Assembly: GCF_039533965.1 (NCBI RefSeq)
Contig: NZ_BAAAUN010000001.1
Coordinates: forward strand, 3,012,950-3,076,949
Origin: Microbacterium luteolum
Lineage (GTDB): Bacteria > Actinomycetota > Actinomycetes > Actinomycetales > Microbacteriaceae
DNA: 64,000 nt
Reading direction: 5' to 3'
A program made the position numbers and the translations under genes. Positions 7,918 through 16,253 of this stretch are shown here, piece after piece. The notes beneath the pieces were generated by a model. It searched no databases. It was not told where the DNA came from and saw only the letters and a program-made list of their open reading frames with translations. Position 1 is the stretch's first letter; each line of letters opens with the position of its first letter.

Positions 7918-10900
7918 ATGACCGTCGACGTCGACACCGCCCCGCGCACCGATACCCCGCGTACCGAAGAGGTGGCCGCCCTCGTGCAGCGCTGGCTCGC
8001 CGAGAGCGAGTCCTACCCCGTCGAGCCCGCCGCCCAGCGGCTGTCCGAGGTGCTCAAGGATCCGAACGGCCTGGCCTTCACCGTCGGCTTCGTCGACGGC
8101 GTGATGCGTCCCGAGGATCTGCGCGTCGCCGGTCGCAAGCTCGCCGAGATCTCGGAGATCACCCCGACCCTGCTGCCCGGCTACCTGCGGGCCGCCATCA
8201 AGACCGGCGGATTCTGGGCGCCGAAGCTCCCCGGAATCGTCGTCCCGATCTCGCGCCGCGTGCTGCGCGCGATGGTCGGGCACCTCGTGCTCGACGCGAC
8301 TCCCTCGAAGCTCGGTCCCGCGATCGCGAAGCTGCGCAAGACCGGCAACCGGCTCAACCTGAACCTCCTCGGCGAGGCTGTGCTCGGCGAACGCGAGGCA
8401 GGCCGCCGCCTGCAGGGAACCAGCGACTTCCTCGCCCGCAACGACGTCGACTACGTGTCGATCAAGGTGTCGAGCGTCGTCAGCCAGCTGTCGATGTGGT
8501 CGTTCGACGAGGCGGTGGCGGATGTCGTCGCCAAGCTCACCCCGCTGTACCAGCTCGCGGCGCGCTCGGAGGCTGCGGGCAAGGCGAAGTTCATCAACCT
8601 CGACATGGAGGAGTACCGCGACCTCGACCTGACGATCGCGGCGTTCACGAGCATCCTCGACCAGCCGGGGCTGGAGAACCTCGAGGCCGGCATCGTGCTG
8701 CAGGCCTACCTGCCCGACGCGCTCGGAGCCATGCAGCACCTGCAGGAGTGGGCCACGGCCCGCCGAGCCAAGGGCGGAGCGCCGATCAAGGTGCGCGTCG
8801 TGAAGGGTGCCAACCTCGCGATGGAAGAGGTCGACGCCGCGATCCACGGCTGGCCGCTCGCGACCTACGGCACGAAGCAGGACTCCGACACCAACTACAA
8901 GCGGGTGCTGGACTGGGCGATGACGCCGGAGCGCCTGGATGCCGTGCGCATCGGCGTCGCGGGGCACAACCTCTTCGACATCGCCTACACCTGGCTGCTC
9001 GCGCAGGCGCGCGGCGTGGCCGGCCCTTCGACAGGCTCAGGGACCCAGGCCGACGCGGAGCCCCTCGTCGAGTACGAGATGCTGCTCGGCATGGCGACCG
9101 GTCAGGCCGCGGCCGTCCGCAAGGACGTCGGACGCCTCCTCCTCTACACGCCGGTCGTCAACCCGGCCGAGTTCGACGTCGCGATCGCGTACCTCGTGCG
9201 CCGTCTCGAGGAGAACGCGAGCCCGGAGAACTTCATGTCCGCCGTGTTCGAGCTCGCCTCGAACCCGACTCTGCTCACGCGCGAGCGGGAGCGGTTCGAA
9301 CGCTCGCTCGCGGGTCTCGAGGCCGACCGCTCGGTGCCGGCATCCCACCGCGTGCAGAACCGGCAGGCGGAGGACGCAGCCGAAGCCGGCACCACCGGCT
9401 TCGACAATCAGCCCGACACCGACCCCGCTCTCGCCGCCAACCGCACCTGGGGCCGCGAGATCCTCGGCCGGTCGGTGAGCTCGACTCTGGGTCTCGACAC
9501 CATCGCGATCGCCAAGGTCGAGACGGATGCCGAGCTCGACGATGTCTTCGCCGCCGCGACCGCCGCCGCCGAGAGGTGGGCGGCTCGGCCCGCCGCCGAG
9601 CGCGCCGCCGTGCTGCACCGTGCCGGCGACGAGCTCGCGGCCCGCCGCGGTCAGCTGATCGAGATCATGGCCCACGAGGCCGGCAAGACGATCGCCGAAG
9701 CCGATCCGGAGATCAGCGAGGCGATCGACTTCGCGCACTACTACGCCGAGCGCGCGCTCGACCTCGAGGCCGTCTCGGGTGCCGAGTTCGTGCCGTCGAA
9801 GGTCACGGTCGTCACGCCGCCGTGGAACTTCCCGGTCGCGATCCCCGCCGGCGGTGTGCTCGCCGGTCTGGCCTCGGGCTCGGGCGTCATCATCAAGCCG
9901 GCCAAGCTCACGCAGCGCTGCGGCGCCGTCATGGTCGAGGCGCTGTGGGCGGCCGGCGTGCCGCGCGACCTGCTCGCGCTCGTCGATCTGGCGTCGCGAG
10001 ACCTGGGTACGCGTCTGGTCGCGAGCCCCGCGGTCGACCGGGTGATCCTCACGGGGGCCTACGAGACGGCGCAGCTGTTCCGTTCCTTCCGCTCCGACCT
10101 CCCGCTGCTCGCCGAGACCAGTGGCAAGAACGCGATCATCGTCACGCCGTCGGCCGACCTCGACCTGGCCGCGGCCGATGTCGCCAAGAGCGCGTTCGGG
10201 CACGCGGGGCAGAAGTGCTCCGCCGCCTCCCTCGTGATCCTCGTCGGGTCGGTCGCCGAGTCGAAGCGGTTCGAGCGTCAGCTCGTGGATGCCGTGAGGT
10301 CGATGCGCGTGGGCCTGCCCGACGATCCCGCCACCCAGATGGGACCGATCATCGAGCCCGCGTCCGGGAAGCTCCTCACCGCGCTCACGAAGCTGGAGAA
10401 GGGCGAGCGCTGGCTCGTCGAGCCGCGCAAGCTCGACGCCGAGGGCAAGCAGTGGACCCCCGGTGTGAAGACCGGGGTGCGCGAGGGCTCGTACTTCCAC
10501 CTGACCGAGTTCTTCGGCCCGGTCCTCGGCGTGATGCACGCGAAGGACCTCGACGAGGCCATCCGTCTGCAGAACGCGGTGGACTACGGTCTCACGGCAG
10601 GACTCCACTCGCTCGACTCCGACGAGGTCTCGACCTGGCTCGACCGTGTCGAGGCGGGCAACCTCTACGTGAACCGCGGCATCACCGGCGCGATCGTGCA
10701 GCGCCAGCCGTTCGGCGGCTGGAAGCGCTCCGCGGTGGGTGCCGGCGCCAAGGCCGGCGGACCGAACTACCTCTTCGGCCTGGGCGAGTGGGTCTCGGCC
10801 GAGCTCCCGGCAGCGGCGGCGGACGCGGCCGTCCTGCCGGCGGTCGACGCCCTCCTCGCGGCCGCCACCCCCGACCTGGACCCCGTCGAGTCCGCCTGGG

Positions 10901-11418
10901 TGCATCGCGCCGCGGCATCCGACGAGCGGGCCTGGGTCGACGAGTTCGGCGCCGTGACCGACAAGTCGGGCCTCGGGGTCGAGCGCAACCTCTTCCGCTA
11001 CCGTCCGGTCGCGGTCGACGTGCGCATCGCGGAGCAGGCGCCTCTGGTCGACGGCATCCGCGTGCTCGCCGCGGCGCTCCGCAGCGGAAGCCCGTTCACG
11101 GTGTCGGCACCCGCGCTGCCCTCGCGCGTCGAGAAGACGCTGCGCGCGCACGGCGTGACCGTGAAGCACGAGACGGATGCCGCATGGACGAAGCGCTACG
11201 CCAAGGCGCAGCGCTCCTGGCAGCGCCTGCGGCTCGTCGGCGGCGACGCGTCGGCTCTGTTCGATGCCCTGGACGGCAGCCCGGATGTCGCCGTCTGGTC
11301 GCACGCCGTCACGGGTGCGGGTCGCGTCGAGATCCTGCCCTTCCTGCACGAGCAGGCCGTGTCGATCACGAACCACCGCTTCGGCAACCCGACCACGCTC
11401 ACGGACGGCGTGATCTGA
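7918..11418 (+). CDS. putA: Bifunctional proline dehydrogenase / L-glutamate gamma-semialdehyde dehydrogenase
   Basis: 1166-residue enzyme converting proline to glutamate in two steps with FAD then NAD+, allowing proline as carbon and nitrogen source. The N-terminal PRODH barrel (about residues 30-470) has VRVVKGANLAMEEVDA and YKRVLDWAMTPERLDAVRIG. The aldehyde dehydrogenase part (about 520-1010) has TPPWNFPVAIPAGG, catalytic Glu733 in LAETSGKNA and catalytic Cys767 in HAGQKCSAA. A further C-terminal module follows. Start is the ATG after GGAAG rather than the earlier GTG/ATG frame opening. Odd: residues 370-377 (PSTGSGTQ) are encoded by a copy of the genome's dispersed repeat, a tolerated in-frame insertion inside the PRODH domain. 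Confidence 0.95.
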   Translation: MTVDVDTAPRTDTPRTEEVAALVQRWLAESESYPVEPAAQRLSEVLKDPNGLAFTVGFVDGVMRPEDLRVAGRKLAEISEITPTLLPGYLRAAIKTGGFWAPKLPGIVVPISRRVLRAMVGHLVLDATPSKLGPAIAKLRKTGNRLNLNLLGEAVLGEREAGRRLQGTSDFLARNDVDYVSIKVSSVVSQLSMWSFDEAVADVVAKLTPLYQLAARSEAAGKAKFINLDMEEYRDLDLTIAAFTSILDQPGLENLEAGIVLQAYLPDALGAMQHLQEWATARRAKGGAPIKVRVVKGANLAMEEVDAAIHGWPLATYGTKQDSDTNYKRVLDWAMTPERLDAVRIGVAGHNLFDIAYTWLLAQARGVAGPSTGSGTQADAEPLVEYEMLLGMATGQAAAVRKDVGRLLLYTPVVNPAEFDVAIAYLVRRLEENASPENFMSAVFELASNPTLLTRERERFERSLAGLEADRSVPASHRVQNRQAEDAAEAGTTGFDNQPDTDPALAANRTWGREILGRSVSSTLGLDTIAIAKVETDAELDDVFAAATAAAERWAARPAAERAAVLHRAGDELAARRGQLIEIMAHEAGKTIAEADPEISEAIDFAHYYAERALDLEAVSGAEFVPSKVTVVTPPWNFPVAIPAGGVLAGLASGSGVIIKPAKLTQRCGAVMVEALWAAGVPRDLLALVDLASRDLGTRLVASPAVDRVILTGAYETAQLFRSFRSDLPLLAETSGKNAIIVTPSADLDLAAADVAKSAFGHAGQKCSAASLVILVGSVAESKRFERQLVDAVRSMRVGLPDDPATQMGPIIEPASGKLLTALTKLEKGERWLVEPRKLDAEGKQWTPGVKTGVREGSYFHLTEFFGPVLGVMHAKDLDEAIRLQNAVDYGLTAGLHSLDSDEVSTWLDRVEAGNLYVNRGITGAIVQRQPFGGWKRSAVGAGAKAGGPNYLFGLGEWVSAELPAAAADAAVLPAVDALLAAATPDLDPVESAWVHRAAASDERAWVDEFGAVTDKSGLGVERNLFRYRPVAVDVRIAEQAPLVDGIRVLAAALRSGSPFTVSAPALPSRVEKTLRAHGVTVKHETDAAWTKRYAKAQRSWQRLRLVGGDASALFDALDGSPDVAVWSHAVTGAGRVEILPFLHEQAVSITNHRFGNPTTLTDGVI
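9024..9048 (+). repeat. Dispersed repeat, copy 1, translated inside putA
   Basis: Begins CCCTTCGACAGGCTCAGGGA and continues to CCCAG. The same core recurs near 12.68, 13.71, 13.75, 55.18 and 62.0 kb. Here it is in frame and encodes PSTGSGTQ. Confidence 0.85.
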
Positions 11419-11420
11419 CG

Positions 11421-11500
11421 GCAGCCCGGCCGGGTCCCCCTCGCCGACACAAGTTCGGAGGCAGCCCGGCCGACTCCCGTCCGCCGACACAAGTTCGGAG
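11421..11500. repeat. 40-bp tandem duplication downstream of putA
   Basis: Two adjacent 40-base units (11421-11460 and 11461-11500), identical at 35 of 40 positions. Both begin GCAGCCCGGCCG and end CCGACACAAGTTCGGAG. Noncoding, between convergent genes. Confidence 0.85.
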
Positions 11501-11528
11501 ATTGATCGCCACACGGCGTCAGACAGGC

Positions 11529-11558
11529 GGATGCCGCGGCGTGTCGGCCGCGGCATCC
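11529..11558. terminator. Hairpin between convergent putA and ABC permease genes
   Basis: Perfect 12-bp stem GGATGCCGCGGC / GCCGCGGCATCC (11529-11540, 11547-11558) with a six-base loop. No T tract, but the position between convergent stops fits a bidirectional terminator. Confidence 0.6.
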
Positions 11559-11578
11559 GAAGTCGTGTCGGGAGGGAG

Positions 11579-12718
11579 TCAGCCGCGCAGGGCCTCGCCG
11601 AGCTTGACGCGGGATCCCATCTTGAGGAGCGAGTTCTCGTAGATCTTCGCGCCGATCACGATCGCCGCCACGCAGCTCGCGAGCAGGATCACCAGGGACA
11701 GCAGGGGCTCCCACCACTGCGCCTCGCCGACGAACAGCCGCATCGGCATCCCGACCGGAGCCGAGAACGGCACGTACGACATGATCGTCAGCACCAGCGG
11801 GTTGTCGTTGAAGATGATGACCAGCACGTACGGCGCCATGATGAGCATCGTGATCGGGGTCGTGGTCGAACCGATGTCCTCCTGACGCGACACCATCGAG
11901 GCCGCCGCCGCGAACAGGGCGGCGAGCAGGATGAACCCGAACAGGAAGAACACCGCGAACCAGATGATGGGCGACCCGAGCGTGGAGAGCACCTCGCGCT
12001 GACCCGTGACGATCAGGCCGATCGTGGCGATCGCCGCGAGCGCGAGGATCTGCCCCATCGCGAGGATCGTGTTGCCGATCACCTTGCCAGCCAGCAGCGT
12101 GCGGGCAGGGATGGCCGACAGCAGCACCTCGACCACGCGGGTCTGCTTCTCCTCGACGATGCTCTGGGCGATCGTGCCGCCGAAGGTGGCCGCGGCGCCC
12201 ATGAACACGATGCCGAAGGCGATCGCGATGAAGTAGCGCAGCAGAGGGTTGGCGGTCGCCGGTTCCAGGATCTGGACCTCGGGCGCCTGCGACAGCGCCG
12301 CGACGAGGTCGCCCGGCGCATCCTTCAGCGCGACGATCGTGAAGTCGGAGGCGCCGGTGCCCGGAAGCACGGCGGCGTCGACCTTCTCGTCGCGGACGAG
12401 CTTCTCGGCCTCGGCCTGATCGGAGACCTCGGTGACCGTGACGTTCGGCAGCGCCGAGACGGCGGCGGAGGTCTGCGACGTGACGGCGACCGGCATCGTC
12501 TCGGTGGCGGCGTTCTTGCTCGCGAATCCGCCGATCACGATGCCGGCGAGAGCCAGCAGCAGCAGGATGCCGGTAGAGATGAGGAAGGCCTTGCTGCGGA
12601 GCTTGGAACCGATCTCCCGCTCGGCGACGAGCCAGATGCCGTTCGCGACGGTGGGTGTGCCGTGGGTCCCTGAGTTCTGGGACCCTGAGCTTGTCGAAGG
12701 GCTGGTGGGAGTGCTCAC
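11579..12718 (-). CDS. ABC-2 type permease, NatB/YhaP-like
   Basis: 379-residue membrane half of an ABC exporter. One N-terminal helix (about residues 50-70, FLISTGILLLLALAGIVIGG) precedes a long extracytoplasmic domain. Helices then follow, including RYFIAIAFGIVFMGAAATFG and the conserved EEKQTRVVEVLLSAIPARTLLAGK motif of NatB/ABC-2 permeases. The start is GTG, overlapping the TGA of the ATPase gene by four bases. Relatives export Na+ or other cations or drugs; the substrate here is unknown. The first about 22 residues (TSPSTSSGSQN...) come from a dispersed repeat inserted at the gene start and are probably not functional. Confidence 0.88.
   Translation of the reverse strand: MSTPTSPSTSSGSQNSGTHGTPTVANGIWLVAEREIGSKLRSKAFLISTGILLLLALAGIVIGGFASKNAATETMPVAVTSQTSAAVSALPNVTVTEVSDQAEAEKLVRDEKVDAAVLPGTGASDFTIVALKDAPGDLVAALSQAPEVQILEPATANPLLRYFIAIAFGIVFMGAAATFGGTIAQSIVEEKQTRVVEVLLSAIPARTLLAGKVIGNTILAMGQILALAAIATIGLIVTGQREVLSTLGSPIIWFAVFFLFGFILLAALFAAAASMVSRQEDIGSTTTPITMLIMAPYVLVIIFNDNPLVLTIMSYVPFSAPVGMPMRLFVGEAQWWEPLLSLVILLASCVAAIVIGAKIYENSLLKMGSRVKLGEALRG
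12663..12701 (-). repeat. Dispersed repeat, copy 2 (plus a partial copy) at start of ABC permease gene
   Basis: On the plus strand GGGACCCTGAGCTTGTCGAA then GGG (12679-12701), preceded by a partial GGGTCCCTGAG copy. It encodes the poorly conserved N-terminus of the permease. Confidence 0.8.
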
Positions 12719-13608
12719 TGGATGACCTCCTTGAAGATCTGCGCGAGGGACGGATGCTTGGGGGCGAAGCTCGCGACGTCTCCGCGCTCCACGGCGGAGC
12801 GCAGCACGCGCTGCGCGGTCTCGGGTCCGTCGGCGTCGAAGAGCGCGTAGCCGCCCTCGAAGTCGACGACCGTGACACCCGGTTCGGTGCGCAGCCAGCC
12901 GGCGTCGCCCGTGGAGACGAGTTCGTAGCGGTCGCGGGCGTGCTCGGCGCGGAGGCCGTCGCGGGAGCCGGAGGCGCGGACCGTTCCGCCGGCGAGGATC
13001 ACCAGGTCGTCGCACAGGCGCTCGACGACATCGAGCTGATGCGAGGAGAAGAGGATCGACGCGCCCTTCGCCGCGCTCGCCTGCAGGACGCCGGCGACCA
13101 CGTCGACCGCGAGCGGGTCGAGGCCCGAGAACGGCTCGTCGAGGATCAGCACCTCGGGGTCGTGCACCAGCGATGCGGCGATCTGCGCGCGCTGCTGGTT
13201 GCCGAGCGAGAGCGACTCGATCGTGTCGTTCAGCCGCTCGCCCAGGCCCAGCTCGGTGAGCAGCTCGGTCGCGCGCGCCGTCGACTCGGCCTTGCCGTAG
13301 CCGTGCAGGCGGGCCAGATACACGATCTGCTCGAGCACCTTCATCTTCGGATAGAGCCCGCGCTCCTCCGGCATGTAGCCGAAAAGGCGGCGGTCGGCGG
13401 CGGTCAGGGGCGCGCCGTCGAGGTCGACGGTGCCGCCGTCGGACGAGAGCAGCCCGAGGACGATCCGCATCGTGGTGGTCTTGCCGGCGCCGTTGCCGCC
13501 GACGAAACCGGTCAGCCGCCCGGGCGAGACCGTGAAGGACACGTCATCGAGCACTCGCCGCGAGCCGTAGCTCTTGGTGATGCCCGCGAGTTCGAGTTTG
13601 CCTGTCAT
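12715..13608 (-). CDS. ABC transporter ATP-binding protein, NatA-like
   Basis: 297-residue cytoplasmic ATPase energising the adjacent permease. Walker A GGNGAGKT at residues 37-44, Q-loop-region motif GYMPEERGLYPKM, signature LSLGNQQR (LSGGQ variant), Walker B VLILDEPFSGLDP and H-switch LFSSHQ. The PEERGLYPKM segment is typical of the NatA/YhaQ group. A C-terminal extension follows the ABC fold. The -10 box TAGCGT six bases before the ATG indicates a leaderless message. It is translationally coupled to the permease by a GTGA overlap. Confidence 0.92.
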   Translation of the reverse strand: MTGKLELAGITKSYGSRRVLDDVSFTVSPGRLTGFVGGNGAGKTTTMRIVLGLLSSDGGTVDLDGAPLTAADRRLFGYMPEERGLYPKMKVLEQIVYLARLHGYGKAESTARATELLTELGLGERLNDTIESLSLGNQQRAQIAASLVHDPEVLILDEPFSGLDPLAVDVVAGVLQASAAKGASILFSSHQLDVVERLCDDLVILAGGTVRASGSRDGLRAEHARDRYELVSTGDAGWLRTEPGVTVVDFEGGYALFDADGPETAQRVLRSAVERGDVASFAPKHPSLAQIFKEVIQ

Positions 13609-13614
13609 GCCTCC

Positions 13615-13620
13615 ACGCTA
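13615..13620 (-). promoter_or_regulatory. -10 box of leaderless ABC ATPase gene
   Basis: TAGCGT on the minus strand, six bases before the ATG at 13608. Confidence 0.55.
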
Positions 13621-13703
13621 GGGACAGGCGGATGCCGGGACATCCCCCGCGCGGCGGACAGTCGGATGTCATCCCGACGGCGGATCGCGGTCAGCGCTGT
13701 GGC

Positions 13704-13728
13704 CTGGGTCCCTGAGCTTGTCGAAGGG
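13704..13728 (-). repeat. Dispersed repeat, copy 3
   Basis: Plus-strand CTGGGTCCCTGAGCTTGTCG then AAGGG, between the ABC ATPase promoter and the BenE-like gene end. Eleven bases from copy 4. Confidence 0.85.
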
Positions 13729-14922
13729 TCACCCCTTTGGTCTGGGGCCCTGAGCTCGTCGAAGGGTGAGTACCGCGCGCACGACCAGCCCGGCGACGAG
13801 CGCCCAGAAGGCGGCGCTGACGCCGAGCACCGAGATGCCGGATGCCGCGACGAGGAAGGTCACGACGGCGGGGATCCGCTCGCCCGGGTCGTCGATGGCC
13901 TGCTGCACGGCGGCGCCGAACGCGGCTAACAGCGCGAGGCCGGCCACGGCGGGGATCACCGCCTCGGGTGCGAGCGTCACCAGGGCGGCGAAGGCGGCCG
14001 AGAAGCCGCCGAGCACGAGGTAGGACGCCCCGGTCGAGACACCGGCGAGCCAGCGGCGCTTCGGGTCGGGGTCGGCATCCGGAGACGCGGCGAGAGCCGC
14101 ACTGATGGCGGCGAGGTTGATCGCATGGCCGCCCGCGGTGGCGCCGAGCGCGGTGCCGAGCCCGGTCACGAGCATCGCCGGACGCCAGGGCACCTCGTAT
14201 CCGAAGCTGCGCATGATCGCGATGCCCGGCACGTTCTGAGACGCCATGGTCACGATGAACAGCGGCAGCGCGAGGCCGACGAGCGCGCCGATCGTGAACG
14301 TCGGCGCGGTGAGCTCGACGTGCGGCAGCAGGACGGCCGGATCGAACGCCGCCTTCTCCCCGACCAGCGACACGGCGACCACGACGGCTGCGGCGACGAA
14401 CGCGAGGGGCACGGCCCAGCGCGGCGCGAGGCGCGCGAACATCAGCCAGGTGAGCACGACGGGGACGACGCCCCACGGGTTCGCGACGATGCCGGTGATC
14501 GGAGCGAGGCAGAGGGGCAGGAGAACGCCGGCGAGCATCGCCTGCGCGATCGACGGCGGGATGCGGGCGATGAGCGCGCCGAGCGTGGGCCAGAGCGCCG
14601 TCAGCAGGATCAGCGCGGCCGTGACGAGGAACGCGCCGACCGCCGCCGACCATCCTCCTTCGACGGCGCCGGTCGCCGCGAGCAGCGCCGCACCGGGAGT
14701 GGACCACGCGACGGTGATCGGCATCCGATAGCGCCACGCGAGCACGATGCAGGCGAGCCCCATGGTGAGGCTGACCGCGAGCAGCCCGCTCGCCGCCTGC
14801 GCGGGCGTCGCCCCGACCGCGTCGAGTCCGGTCAGCACGACAGCGAACGAGCTGGTGAACCCGACCAGCGCGGTCACCACGCCCGCCAGGATCGGGCGGG
14901 ACAGGGGAGCGGCGCCGGGCAT
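13729..14922 (-). CDS. BenE-family transporter (benzoate:H+ symporter type)
   Basis: 397-residue inner-membrane transporter, length normal for BenE (about 390-400), with about 12 predicted helices. Typical features are GFTSSFAVVLTGLDAVGATPAQAASG near the N-terminus and AWSTPGAALLA. The C-terminal half has ATAGGHAINLAAISAALAAS, the polar stretch conserved in the family. The known member imports benzoate, but no aromatic-degradation gene is nearby, so the substrate is open. The upstream open frame is discarded in favour of the ATG giving MPGAAPLSRP because TAACCT lies seven bases before it (leaderless). The last about ten residues (RRAQGPRPKG) come from a dispersed repeat, so the original stop was probably replaced. 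Confidence 0.87.
   Translation of the reverse strand: MPGAAPLSRPILAGVVTALVGFTSSFAVVLTGLDAVGATPAQAASGLLAVSLTMGLACIVLAWRYRMPITVAWSTPGAALLAATGAVEGGWSAAVGAFLVTAALILLTALWPTLGALIARIPPSIAQAMLAGVLLPLCLAPITGIVANPWGVVPVVLTWLMFARLAPRWAVPLAFVAAAVVVAVSLVGEKAAFDPAVLLPHVELTAPTFTIGALVGLALPLFIVTMASQNVPGIAIMRSFGYEVPWRPAMLVTGLGTALGATAGGHAINLAAISAALAASPDADPDPKRRWLAGVSTGASYLVLGGFSAAFAALVTLAPEAVIPAVAGLALLAAFGAAVQQAIDDPGERIPAVVTFLVAASGISVLGVSAAFWALVAGLVVRAVLTLRRAQGPRPKG
13741..13766 (-). repeat. Dispersed repeat, copy 4, forming the C-terminus of the BenE-like protein
   Basis: Plus-strand core GGGCCCTGAGCTCGTCGAAG with GG. Read on the minus strand it encodes part of the terminal RRAQGPRP residues. Confidence 0.8.
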
Positions 14923-14929
14923 GCGTACG

Positions 14930-14935
14930 AGGTTA
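14930..14935 (-). promoter_or_regulatory. -10 box of leaderless BenE-like gene
   Basis: TAACCT on the minus strand, seven bases before the ATG at 14922. It overlaps the stop codon region of the upstream methyltransferase gene. Confidence 0.5.
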
Positions 14936-15568
14936 TCGCGGAGGGTCGGCGACAGCGCCGTCTGCCTCCGCGGTCGGCTTCGTCCAGGACAGCAGGTAGC
15001 GGTAGTAGAGGCCGCGTCTGAGCTGTGCGCCGGGGAGCGACTCGCGAGCGATGGCACGGATATCCGCCACACTCTCCGTGGATTCTGCCGTGGGAACGCC
15101 GATGTCGCGCGACTCCCGGTGGAGCATCGATCCGAGCCGCACCCAGGGCAGCGCGAAGGCCGAGAGCATCCAGTCCGTGAACGTCCGATTGGCGGCCAGA
15201 CCGACGATGAGCAGCTTCCCGCCGGGGCGGAGGAGCGCCCTGGCCTTCGCCAGCGACGATCGCGTGTCCATGTGGTGGAGCGCGGCGACGAAGGTGATGA
15301 CGTCGAAGAGGCGGTCGCCGGCGTCGAAGGCCAGGAAGTCGGATCTCGTGACGGACGCGTTCGGCGTGTGCATCAGACGAGCACTCGCGCGCTCGGCCGC
15401 TCCCGGGTCGGGCTCGATTCCCGTCACCGTGGCGCACAGAGGCGCGAGCCTCTGCAGCAGCAGTCCCTCGCCGCATCCCACATCGAGCACATCGGGTGCG
15501 CGCATGCCGGACACCTTCCCGATGATCCACGGGTGGTACGCGGTGTTGTGATTCCAGTACTCGACCAC
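14933..15568 (-). CDS. Class I SAM-dependent methyltransferase
   Basis: 211-residue cytoplasmic methyltransferase. Motif I VLDVGCGEGLLLQRL is at about residues 27-41, motif II acidic residue in VTGIEPDP, motif post-II SDFLAFD, motif IV FDVITFVAALHHMD, and ALLRPGGKLLIVGL. This is a Methyltransf_11-type fold acting on small molecules or lipids, but nothing identifies the acceptor. Start is GTG. It lies seven bases downstream of the response regulator gene on the same strand, so it may be part of the two-component transcript. Confidence 0.85.
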   Translation of the reverse strand: MVEYWNHNTAYHPWIIGKVSGMRAPDVLDVGCGEGLLLQRLAPLCATVTGIEPDPGAAERASARLMHTPNASVTRSDFLAFDAGDRLFDVITFVAALHHMDTRSSLAKARALLRPGGKLLIVGLAANRTFTDWMLSAFALPWVRLGSMLHRESRDIGVPTAESTESVADIRAIARESLPGAQLRRGLYYRYLLSWTKPTAEADGAVADPPR

Positions 15569-15575
15569 GGTCGCC

Positions 15576-16253
15576 TCAGGCGAGACCCATCCGATGCGCC
15601 AGCACGACGGCCTGAACCCGGTCGCGCGCGCCCAGCTTCTGCAGGATGCGGGAGACGTGCGTCTTCACCGTGGCCTCGCCGATGAACAGCGCGGTCGCGA
15701 TCTCGGCGTTGGTGCGCGCGTCGGCGAGCAGAGCGAGTACCTCCGCCTCGCGGTCGGTGAGCGGCTCGGCCAGCGGGGTCGCGCTCCGAGGTCGTGCGGG
15801 CGCGGGCGCCAGGGAGGATGCTCCGGCGAACCGCGCCAGCACCCGGCGCGTGACCTCGGGCGCCAGCATCCCGTCGCCGGCGGCCAGGGCGCGCACGGCG
15901 GCGATCAGGTCCTCTGCGGCGGCGTTCTTCAGCAGGAAGCCGCTGGCTCCGGCATCCAGCGCCTGATAGAGGTAGTCGTCTTGGTCGAACGTGGTGACGA
16001 TCGCGATCGCCGCTCCGACGGCGGGATCGGCGACGATCCGACGGGTCGCCTCGATGCCGTCCATGTCGGGCATCTGCACGTCCATCGTGATGACGTCGGG
16101 GAGGAGGGCGGATGCCTGGGCGACGGCCTCGGCCCCCGTCGCCGCTTCGCCGACCACCGTGATGTCGGGCTGGATGTCGAGGATCGTGCGGAAGCCCGCG
16201 CGCAGCATCGAGTGGTCGTCGACGAGGAGGACGCGGATCTGCGGGTCTGTCAT
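15576..16253 (-). CDS. NarL/LuxR-family response regulator
   Basis: 225-residue regulator. The receiver domain (residues 5-120) has acidic pocket Asp12-Asp13, phospho-acceptor Asp58 in TMDVQMPDMDG, the Thr of IVTTFDQDDY and Lys in GFLLKNAAAEDL. A linker of about 20 residues leads to a LuxR-type helix-turn-helix (about 155-215: PLTDREAEVLALLADARTNA, then EIATALFIGEATVKTHV). It overlaps the kinase gene stop by four bases (ATGA), so the two form a translationally coupled pair. The regulon is unknown; the upstream kinase senses through membrane helices. Confidence 0.93.
   Translation of the reverse strand: MTDPQIRVLLVDDHSMLRAGFRTILDIQPDITVVGEAATGAEAVAQASALLPDVITMDVQMPDMDGIEATRRIVADPAVGAAIAIVTTFDQDDYLYQALDAGASGFLLKNAAAEDLIAAVRALAAGDGMLAPEVTRRVLARFAGASSLAPAPARPRSATPLAEPLTDREAEVLALLADARTNAEIATALFIGEATVKTHVSRILQKLGARDRVQAVVLAHRMGLA

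Noticed and set aside
11421..11500. CRISPR-like repeat
   Set aside because: Only two directly adjacent 40-bp units with no spacer and no cas genes nearby.
9037..11556. 839-residue open frame antisense to putA
   Set aside because: putA has catalytic residues and normal length in the other strand; the antisense frame is compositionally artificial.
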